Shown here piece after piece: positions 39,501 to 51,700 of a stretch of DNA of 64,000 bases. Under the pieces are notes generated by a model that saw nothing but the letters and a program-made list of their open reading frames with translations, did no database searches and had not been told where the DNA came from. This stretch comes from Onchocerca lupi (Eukaryota; Nematoda; Chromadorea; Rhabditida; Onchocercidae). The translations under genes were made by a program, and so were the position numbers. The DNA is taken from NCBI GenBank assembly GCA_028564675.1, contig JAOVVO010000104.1, positions 98,082-162,081 on the forward strand, given 5' to 3'. How positions within the stretch are numbered: position 1 is the first letter of the stretch; every line of letters begins with the position of its first letter.

Positions 39501-42500
39501 GAATTTTGAAATAATTTTGACTGATGAAAAATTATATTTTACCGGAAAGATTTTTCGGAATAATTTTGAATGTTTTCAAATTACTAAACGTAAATTTCTA
39601 GCTATGTGAGCATAATACGGAAGGATATCATTGTGAACAATGTAAACGTGGATTTTACGGTGATGCAGCACGTGGTACTCCGTTCGATTGTACGCCTTGT
39701 CCGTGCCCGTACGTCACGTTTTTCATAAATCAAATATGTTAATTCATTAGGTTCATATAGATGTAAAATATAAGATTCTGAAAATTTTTGTGATAAAAAG
39801 AAATTCATTGTTTGGATTCTGAAAATTCTGGAATGAAAAGAAAAATTCATTGATCGAATTTTGAAAATTTTTTGGAAAAATGAAATTCACTGATCGAATT
39901 CTGAATATTTTGAGAAAAAAGGAAAAATCCATTGATCGGATTCAGAGAATTTTGAAGAAAAAAAAAAATTCATTTTAGAGGTGCATCGGATTGCTTCCTA
40001 GATGCTTATGGACAGGTGCAATGTCGTAATTGTCCAGCTGGTTTGACCGGACGTTTATGTGAAGAGTAAGTTAATCAAAGTTTTTTTTTTTAATTTTTAC
40101 TTCAAACCTGTGAAATTTGAACATTAAATTTGAATGAAATTGAATTTGAATGAAATGAAAAAAATTTGAACTTTTGATGGAATCGATATGCTTCTTCTTT
40201 CATATATTAATTTTAATTAATAATTTTTTTTTTTTTATTTCCGATAAATTCAATTGCTTCAAACAAATGTAAAAGGAAGGGAATACAAAAGATTTTTTCT
40301 TCGAACAATATGTTTTTTCTCAATTGAATTTTATTCGCAAATTTATAGATGTGCACCAGGTTATACACGTTCACGTTCACGTTTACGTATTGATGAAGGA
40401 CGTATATGTGAACCAATTGGACATGTAGAAGAAACGAATATCGTTTTCGTACCAACTCCTGAAGGTGATCGTATACATCGACCACGTTTTCGCTGGCAGC
40501 GTAATCGCTTACAGCGAAATCGTCATTATTATCTTCGACGCAAATTGCATTATTAAGCAAAATTTCGCAAATTTTTTTCAAAAATTTTGTAGAAATTTCA
40601 AATTTTTTTAAAAACGAATCATTTTCTTTTTATTCTTCAATTTTTCACCTTTTTAATTTTATTTCCAATTATTTTTACTCAAATATGTTGGTGTGTCTGT
40701 CACTATTTTAATTAGCACTTACATTCACCTGTATTCTTTTTTATTTTTCACAGCACAGCAGCAGCATTCGAAAATTCAAATTGTTAATAAAATTTACACG
40801 AATTCTTTTATCTTATCCAAATTCATTAATTTTACGCAAAATATCGCAAATATTCTTGTGTAAGTAGATTGATTCATTCATTTTTGGAATGAAACAAATG
40901 CAAGTTTTGAATAAATTATCAAAATTTCAATAATATATAAGAATTCAATCTCTATTACATACAAATAATGCAATTTTTCCGAAATATATTATATTTTATT
41001 AAAATAATATATTATAATATATTTTCTTAAAATTTTTGAACATAGAAAATTTAATGAATTCCGATTTGAAATTTCTTTAAAAAGGTTAAACGATGCCAAA
41101 TTGTCATTCATAAATATTGATTGCTATTTTATCTGCTCGTTGAAACTTTTGTTGGCTGCAAATTACTTTAGCTTAATTAGCCAAATATGACTGATTTCTA
41201 TGACATTACATTCTTTTAAATTGCTCAAAATTTTCAAGAAATTGTAATCTATCTTTCATGATATGATATTTTCAAACTGCTTAAAAATTTCAACAAATTA
41301 TGATTTGTCTTTCATGATATGATTTCTTCAAACTATTGCTAAATTTATCGATCATAATGGAAATAGATTAGATATTGAAAATGGATTTTATGAATGGATT
41401 TTTTTTTGATTAAATTTGAAAAATTCATATTTTGCAATTATTCTATTTCGCATTAAAAATAAATAATACTTTTTCTTTTACAAAAAAAAAAAACAATATT
41501 TGTCGTTACTATTATGAAATCAAAAAAAAAAAAAAAAAAAAAAAAATCGCTAATTAATAAAAGAAAAAGGAATTTTAATAATTACTTTTCTGCTGAAGAA
41601 TTTCAATTAATTCCTTTTTTTTTCCGTCTTTTAAAGAATATCTCAATGTTTTATCACTGCTTATCACGAAACGTACCAGTATTTCTCTTTATATTTCTTC
41701 CTTTTCTTTTTCTTGTAATTAATCCCATAATTGATTATTATAATTTTAATTTTTAAAATTAAACGAATAACATTATACTGCCAATATAAATCTTTGTGGA
41801 ATTGCATGTGTTTGACGAAATCCAAATTAATTAAGAAGAATTTCTTCGTATTTTTTTTAAATTTATTTTCTTTACTGATTAAAAATTTCAATCCTCTAAA
41901 AATTGCACCTCACAAATTGTCAAATTCGATCTAAGCTTTCGTACAGTTCCAGACTTCTTGGATTACTGAAGCTCAGAAGCAGTTTTATGGAATGTTAGTT
42001 ATTGATTAACCAAAAATTCCAGAAATTTTTCTCACATTTTACTTCCGAAAAAATTATTAGATTTATCCTGAAATAAAAATTTTTGGTAATTGAAAAATTT
42101 TAGCCTGTTGTACATTTTTACTGTCTAAAAATTTAATTTCTATAATAAATTTAGAAATGAAAAAAAAAAATTCTCTAATTATCCAATTCTCTAATGAATA
42201 GTTTAAATAAAGATTATTTAATTTCAAAAATACTTTTTATTTCTTTCTATATCATTTTTTTTCACTTTTTTCACTTTTTCACTTGTGATGCATGCAATTT
42301 TAATTTATTTTTCTATTAATTAAACATCATGAATTTGGAAAATCCAGTCATATCAAGAATAATTACTTTAAAAACAATGAATTTTTTAATGATCTAGTAT
42401 TGGAAATTGAAATTTTATTAAAACTTAAATTTTATTGAATATTAGAAATTAAAATTTTTTCATTGATTTTTATGATATTACGTGTTACGAAGAAATGTTG

Positions 42501-45500
42501 AAAAAGAATTTTGGTAGAATTTCTATTTTATCATAGCATCAAATAAATGATAAAGCAATGTATATAATTTTAAAAGTATGAAATAAAAGAGAATTAATAG
42601 TTACTTAAAAATTATATCAATCAGAAATAGTTCCATATTTCTAAATTGAGATCAAATTTTGAAACTTAAATTTTTATTGCAATTGCATTATTGATGAGCT
42701 GAATGAAAATACTATCCAGGCTACCTTTTTTTTTTAAATATATTTCTTATATTTCTAATTCATAGTTTCGTTTAAAATATGTAAAATACTTACCTGTTGC
42801 AATATTGTACGTACCTAAGCACAAAGCATGTTTAATTTTCAACAATTTTTTAAAAATATTTTAAATACATATTCAGCATGATTTTCATTTAACTTTCATC
42901 AATTAGTTTAATTATCTGCACATATGCATGCATGCATGCATGCATTATTGCATAGATAATTTTGTATGAATTTTGGAAATTTTAAAACTGTTTTATCCGC
43001 TCATCCAAAATAGGTTTGTAAAAAACGAAAAAGAAGAAAAATTTCATTGAATTTATTTATTTTTTTTCAGCACATCCTCCACCATTACGCGTACAAATTG
43101 ATCCACCGAAAAATTTGCACATTCCGGTTGGTAGTAGAGCTCGTTGGTATTGTCGAATTATTGGACAACGGGTACCATCCTTTATTTTATTTTTTTTTTT
43201 TATTTTCTTCTGTTTAATTAATTTTCAACTTTAATTTATTAATTTTTAATCATTTTTCATAGAGAAATTAGGTAGATTTGAATAAAACAAAAAAATAAGG
43301 TTTAATTTAGCATTGCCAATCGATAATTTCTATAATAAAATATATTAATATAATGGAAAATATTTGGGAGAAATTTTAACGAATAATTTTTTATCATTGA
43401 CAGAATTTTCGATTATGAAATAAATGAATCTCACATCAGAAGTATTTCTTTTAAATTTATTATTTTGAATTAAAGTCATTTAAAAGCTACAGTATCAGTT
43501 CCGAAATTATGCACAGTCTACCGTAGTAAAAATGGCCGTTATTAATTCTACAGTATTTTGATTCTTTATTATGCTACTGCAGAAAAAAAACAAACCTAGA
43601 AATTAAATTATATGATAAGTTTTACATTTAAATATTATCTGTGGCTAATTGATAATATATATATATTTTATTATTTATGAATGAATTTGCATAATTTACT
43701 CATTCCTAATAAATGAAAATATTCAAAATTAATGGTCTCAAATATAATATTACAAATAATAATTTACAAATTTGTTAAAAAAAAACTAAAAAAAAAAAAC
43801 TTTTTGATATCTGATAATTATTTTACAAATTTTAAAAAAGTAATTGAAAATTTTTGATGTTAATATTTTCTAAATTATTCAGACTTATTATTATTCTTTT
43901 GATTTGATTGATTAATTTGAAAAATTCAGAAAAAAAATGGATGACTTTTGTTGCAAAATAAAAATATCAACGGAAAATTAACGATGATAAATTTCTTGTC
44001 TGAATTCTAGTAAAAATTATTAGTTATTTCTTCTAAATAAGAAAGATATTAAATAATAATCAATAATGATTAGAAATTATTCTTTAATTTTATTTTTCTT
44101 CTGGAAGTTTTCGAGAAAAAATTAAAATGTTGCAGTTAATTGTTTAATAATTGATTCTTCATGTTAATGCTTATTATATTTCTTATTTTTTTTTTTTTAT
44201 AATTTTATAAATTTAATTTGTTCAACGATAATAAATTCAATGAATTTTTAAAAAAATTTTAAAATATTCAATAGCCTTAAATTAAAGCTAATCTTTGTAG
44301 AATCGATTTATTGAGTTCATAATTTTGGAAATGAAAAAAAAAGGCATTAAAAAAAATTTTTTCTTTTATTTATATGAAAATCAATTAAATTGATCCACAA
44401 TCTGATCAATTTTGCTATTACATTTTAAAGAAAAATTTTATTCTTTATATTTTCTCTCTAATTTTTACTCTCTCAGTTAATTAAAAAAAAAAAAAAAAAA
44501 AAAATTAAAATGATAATTTTTAAGACTCCTGGAGTTCGATTGCAATGGTCAAAAGTTGGTACTGCTGGTTTGCCGAGTAATGCTGCTCAATATGATGGTG
44601 AATTAGTTATTGATAATGTACAGGAATCCGATTCAGGTCAATATCGGTGTACTGTATCCGGTGATCATCAATTTGCTACCGATGATGCTACGCTAAATGT
44701 TGAACCGAAAGCACTACCAGGTTTTTGTTTTGATCAATTTCTCAATTCAGTTATGCATGAATCATTCAAATGATTATAAATCGAAATCAGATCATTTCTG
44801 TTTAATTATCAATAATTCAAACTGATCTAATTCTAATTAAGTATAAATTTATAAATTCAGTATTTTTCGACATGCTTTAAATTAACATGTGACACTTGAG
44901 CATACCTTATTCTTCTTGCATAATATTAATTATTCGATTAAATTGAATATTTGCAAGTAAAAATTCCATACTTTTGATAAGATAATAAAATATGATTATA
45001 TAGGAAATTAATTAATTGTATAATTGCATAATATTAATCATTCGATTAAATGGAATATTTGAAGGAAAAAAATTTCATACTTTTGATAAGATAATAAAAT
45101 ATAATTATATAGGAAATTAATTAAATGTATAATAAATTAGCTTTATCTAAATTTATTAAATATAATTATATAACTTTTTTTTTTTCAAATCTACCATTCA
45201 AATTTATTTTAAGCTTGCTTTTCAAGAATTTTCTCAAAATCGCTCTATTAACAAGCTTAGTTCTTTTTTTCCTTCACTCGCTTCTTTTTTCTTCTATCGC
45301 TCGTAAAATTCCAGATGCTTGTTCTTTTTTTTTGAATGCAACTTTTTTTTTTTGCTTCATAATTATCATTTATTATAAAAATTTGAAAAGGAAAGAAAAA
45401 ACTGGCGCGAAAAAAAAAAAAAAGACGATTCAAAATTTAGTGATTGGTAGACCACCACCAGTAATGGTTGATCCATTGGAGCAAACAGTAAATGTGAATG

Positions 45501-45738
45501 ATATGGCAACTTTTCGTTGTTGGGTACCTGGATTACTATCATGTGAATTGAAATGGTATAAGGAAGATGTTGGTGGAGAATTACCATATGGTGTATATCA
45601 AATTGATGGTACATTAAAAATTCCTCATGCACAATTAGAACATGCTGGCAATTATATTTGTACCGCTTCTAATGAATATGGTATTGGAAAATCACCACCA
45701 GCACGTCTAATTGTTAAGCAACGTAAGTAAATAAATGA

Positions 45739-45788
<50 letters not shown>

Positions 45789-48700
45789 CAAAAGAAGAGG
45801 AAGATATTTTTTTAATTTCTTACTTTTGATAAAAAATTTACATAATATTTATAATTATCATAGAATATAGTTAATGCAAAAATTTTATCCTTTTTATCAT
45901 CGTATTAAGTTCTAACTGCTAAATGATGTAAATAAATGAATAATAATACAGTATGTATTATACAGTATGCATATTGTATGTATTATGCAGTATATATATT
46001 TATACTGTATTATTCATTTATTTACACTGCTTAACAGTTAAGCATTAATATAAGGTGATATTTTTTAACTTTTTGCTTTTGATAAGAAATTTCACAAAAT
46101 ATTTATTATTATCACAAAATATGATTAATGTAAAAATTTTGCTTCATTTTTCATCATACGGAATAGATTGAATTATCATTTGCTAATGAATTCCGCATTT
46201 TAATATTTTTTTAAAACTACAAACAATTGCTGAAATTAATTAATGATTATTCATCTTATTTTCAAGATGATATTTGTTTCCTTCATGATACAGTAAGCAA
46301 AATAAATAATTTTATAATTTAGTAAATTTATTTGCATGAAGTTTTTTTTCCGCTATAATTGCATGCATTCCTGATGGCTTGTCTTTTGTAAGATTTTTTT
46401 ATTTTAGCATTCACATTAGCAATTAGTTTAAAATAGTCAAGCACAAAAAAAAGAAAAGAAAAGAAAAAACAAAAAAAGTTGCAGCAACGCAACGACCTAG
46501 AATTGATCCGCAAGAGAATACAGTTACGGAAGGTCAACCTGCACGTTTCCGTTGTTGGGTACCTGGTGATCCAACGGCAGTTTTAACATGGAAAATGAAA
46601 GGTAATGGCCCATTACCACCTGGTGTACAACAGCATGAAGGTATCTTGAATATTCCAAGTGCACAACGTCAACATGCCGGAAGTTACATTTGTACCGCAA
46701 GCGATCCAATCGGTTATAAGCCACCTGTGGATAGCCCTGTAGCCAGATTGATCGTAAGACCAGGTAAATATTTGTGAATTTATCTCACAGATATTATGAA
46801 AATTACCTAACACTTTGCTAGGTATAGAGAAAAATCATCATCTTCAGGTTTACGTACACACGTTACTTCTCATTGTCATTCATCGCAATTCTAATGTTTT
46901 TATAATTAGTTTGATTATAAATGAAGTATTAAAAATGTTCTGTTTTAAAAAACTTTCCGTGTAAAAAAAAAAAAAAAAAGAAAAGAACAAAACACTGACG
47001 TTGTTTCGAAATCCGAACTTTTTGATTCCTTTCTGATCTCGTCCTCCTCTTCTGATCTCCAGTGTTTCGCCTCATGATTGCTCGAATCTCGCTTTGCTTA
47101 CCTGTTAATCGGAGCATATTGGGGATAAATGCTTATCTTTTTGGCGGGAAACATGTTATCGGTTGTTGGTCCATTCGAAACTACGTTTGCGCTTCTTGAT
47201 TTTTAATACTTCTTTTTTACATTAATTATATCGTTCGAATTTTTCCAACATTCCGCACCAAAATGTCATCATCAATCTTGAGAGATAACGGATAAATTTC
47301 CAGAATATTTCTAGTATTAAACGATCAGTTCTTATGTTTACGCTTTTGAATAATTTTATTATTGGTTTGTGTAATATCCATAATTTCAATTTTCTCTTTT
47401 TTACAGCAATTAATCCATTAGTTGATCCACCGGAGCAACGAGTAACCGAGAATCAGCCAGCTCAATTCCGATGTTGGGTTCCCGGTAATCCGACAGCAAT
47501 TCTTGAATGGAGACGTGCTGATGGTCGTCCCTTAGGATACGGAGTTACTGATAGGAATGGAATCTTATCCATACCTCGTGCGCAAATGTCGGATGCAGGT
47601 GAATATATATGTTGTGCACTGGATCCTGCCGGTGGTGTAGCCGTTGATTCAGCTCCAGTTCGATTATATGTGGACAGACGTAAGTTCACGCTTAAATTTT
47701 ACGAATATTTACTTGTTATTTTACAGAAAATGCAATAAATTCAGGAAATCATAAATTCAAACTTTATTATGTTAAATTAAAGTCCGAAAACTTTCACGCA
47801 AATATTTATTAGCGAATCGCTAATTCCTGCATCTTTTCAAAAAATACTCCATAATTAATTTGATGAAAAATGAGAAATGAAAAAAAAGAAAAAAAGCTCG
47901 AAACTTCAAATTTATATTTGAACTGATTTTCAATGAAAAAGAAAAATGCTATAACTAATGCAAAAAATTCATTTACTTCAGTTATTAATCAAGTTTGAAT
48001 CACACAACTAACATTTATCTTCATCACGTAATTTTCAGATTTTTTCAAATTTCCCCCATTTTTTTACACATTTTTTTTATGTCTTTCTAAACCACCCATG
48101 TTTATTGCCTTTTTTTTTTCTCTTTTGCCATTTAAATTGATTGCACCTATCGCACCTAATTATTTTGTTGCACATCGAAATTATTTTTTGAAGCCTACAT
48201 ACTTCCAACTGAACATCCATCGGTGCAACCGCCAGAAAGTTCCCAAAAACCACAAGTTGATCCTAAGCATCAAATGGTTTACGAAGGTGATCCGGCAATG
48301 TTCCGTTGCTGGGTACCGTCTAAACCAAACGCACGTGTGAAATGGTCTAGAGCTGACGGTACACCGTTACCAGTTAGTGCGTACGATGATGGTACTGGTA
48401 CACTATACTATCTAAGAGCTCACATATCTGACGCTGATTTCTACGTTTGCTCAGTTACCGATCCTAGCGGTGGTCCACCAATCGAATCAGATCCGGTTGA
48501 ATTAAAAGTAAAATCGCACGAACGAAGAAAGGAAATTATAGAATGTAAATTTCCGTATCATCTTTGTTTTTCCTTTTTTTTTTCCTATTTTTATAACATT
48601 TTTTTATTCAAAAATAGTTTGATTGAAGCACAATAACATTATTGTATCGTTACAGTAATGGTATTACTGTAGTGTACATCAGCAATTTTTATCAAATTCT

Positions 48701-51700
48701 TTCACAACTTTTTTTTTTTGCACAGTGTGATAAAACTAGGTCTTTCTTTGCGATATTTGCATGGAAAATTGCAGTTTGATGAAGAAAAAAAGTGATAAGT
48801 TTTTTATTTTCTGCACAAGTTTTGCAAAAATATTTTTTCGCACAGTTTGATTTTTCACCTTTTCCTTTTTTTGCAAAAATATTCATCATAGATAGATGAA
48901 TATCATGGATGATTATTTTCAATTGCATCTGAGGCAGTTATCTACATAATTTATAAGTTTTTGAACTTTGTTTGTTAGATCAATTATTGGATTATTTGAA
49001 AATGTTTTAAAAGGTACTAATGTGTCTCAGATGGCATTTTAAAAATGATTTAAATGATACTCTATCCTTTCAGATGCACTTATTTAATTAAGAATGCCAT
49101 CTCATACGTTAAACCAAGAATTCTGAAAATTTCAAAAAAAAAAACTTTTTTTTCTAAATTGAGTATTAATTTCATAATTAGTGAGAAAAATTTTCAGTTT
49201 TCATATCATTTTCAACAAAATCGAAAAGAAAAAGAAGATTGAGGATACATACAAAGTTGAAATGAACTTATGCAAATTTAAATTGCTAATAAAGAAAGAA
49301 AAAGAAGAATGCAGAAAAAAGATTGAATTTGAATAAAAATTAGCTCAATTCTTCAGGCAATTCAGATTGTACAAAGACAAAAAAAGGCACAAATAAATTC
49401 AAAAATAAAAATTAAGTTAAGAAAAAAATTCGATTATCATTCATGATGGACAAAATTTAGATATAATAGTTATTTTAAAATAATTATATTACACAAATTA
49501 CGTATATTTGTGCTTTATCAAAATTTAAAACGTTCAAAATTTACAGCACGAATTGAATTTTAGACAAATGAATGAATATGAATTTAAGATAATTAATTTC
49601 TTTTTTCTCATATTCTAGCACAATTACCTCGAGAACCACCAAGGGTTGATCCAGTTGAACAAACGGTCGAAGAAGGTAATCCATCACAAATTCGTTGCTT
49701 TGTACCAGGTCAACCTAATGCTATCTTGAAATGGCGAAAACAACATGGTGAACTACCGGATGATGCAACACAAAATGAGGGAATTTTATATATTCCGCAA
49801 ACGAGAAGTGAAGATGCCGGAAGTTATATTTGTACGTTGGAAGATGATTTGGGTGGTGCACCGATTGATTCTGAACCAGCACGTATTCACGTAAAACAGC
49901 GTACGTCTTTTTCCGAAATTTTCAATTTATTATTAACTATGAATTTACCATCGTCATATTTTCGTTTCTTTCCAAAATTAAAAAACGAGAAATTTGAAGA
50001 ATCAGAGAAGACTGCAAAATGATTTCAACGTTGTAAGAATTTAGCAAAAATAAAGTAAGGAAGATTAAATTAATTAAAAATAAACTTTAATCAAAAATAT
50101 TACCTTATTTATTCAATATAAATCAAAGTTTTAAATGAGCAATTTCTTTTTTTATTATTATTTCATTAAACTAGTCGTGCTTTTTTTTTTCCTAACGATT
50201 AATTTCGCAAAAAAATTTAATTAACTTTAAATTTTTGCTCATTTCGCACAATATTTTGCAATATAACATTAGTTTGGTTTTTTAATTTTGTTTTGTTTTT
50301 TAATTAATTTGCTATAATCCAAATTCTTTTTATTTTTCATGAATTAATGTTTTAATTAAAAATAATTTTATCAAAATTAAAAAGATTATTTTGCAATTTA
50401 ACATTATTATAATTTTTAATTTCTGTTTTGTTTTTGATTAATTCGCCACATGCTAAACTTTTTTTCAATATGAATTAATTTTTTTGCATATCAATTTTTC
50501 TCGATTAGAAAATTTCAAATTTAAAGAAATTGAAAAAGCTTTCTAGAAGGGAAAATGCCATTGGTCATTCCGACATCATTAACGGTAAACAAAGGTGATC
50601 TGGTTCGTTTCCTATGTTATTTACCTGATGAACATACACAATCACTTCGTTGGGGATTCAAAAATCCCGATGGACCATTACCCGCGGGATCATACGTATA
50701 CTACGGGGTTTTAACAATGGAAGCTCATTTAAATGATACCGGAGAGTATATTTGTACGGATAATAGAACATCACAAAGTGCTCTGCCAGTAATTTTAACA
50801 GTAAAAGATAGTACTGATAATGATGCAGTACAAGAAATAGAAAATATACATGATAATGATGATTATAATAATCATCTGGAACAACAACAACAATATGAAA
50901 ATCATGATAATGAAATCGGAACAGTGGACGAAAATGCAACACATGAATATGATGAACATGGCAATAATCATGATAACAATAGTAATCATGAATATGGTGA
51001 TAATCATGAATATGATATTAACTATCATCATATTAATAGATACGGTAACTGCTTATAATTTTTTTTTTTTTTTTTGTTATTTTCAAAAGTTTCTTTTGTA
51101 GTATTTGCTTATTTTTTTGTTCTTTAATTCACCAAAATTTTTAACATTAAATTCACTATTACAAATTTTTTTTTATGTTAAAATTCTCAGTTTTAGATAT
51201 TATAAATTTTGCTTTTTTTTTTTTTTTAGTTTCTGCATGCATCAAATATTAACCAACTTTTTAATTTTGTCGAATTCAATGAATACAATCATTTTCGTTT
51301 TTTCTTTCCTTTATTATTTTTAATTTTTCATGTTATTTTATTTTCTTAACTTGGTAATTAAATATATTTTTAATCCAAAGTTGAATTTGGAAATCAAATC
51401 TTTCCCTGATCCGAATCATTCGTAAGTTTTTTTCATTGAATAGTATATACAAGTTGCAATTTGAATGCAAAATATCAAAGTATGTGAATAGGTAATTCAA
51501 AATTTAATTTGGAAATTAAAATTCGGAATTTGTATTTCGTGGTTGATTACGGAATATATTCGACGATATTTTGATTGTAGCTGGTAAGCCACCACGACCG
51601 GTTGCAACACCAAGCGATCAGGTTGTTAAAGTTGGTGAAACAGCGCGATTCCACTGCGATCCAAATAGCGATACACCAGCGACCGTTAGATGGGGTTATG

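Noticed and set aside
45125..45440. Extension of the Ig4 open frame upstream of its acceptor
   Set aside because: Translates to F/L/K-rich low-complexity sequence and precedes a good acceptor in the expected phase; it is intron.
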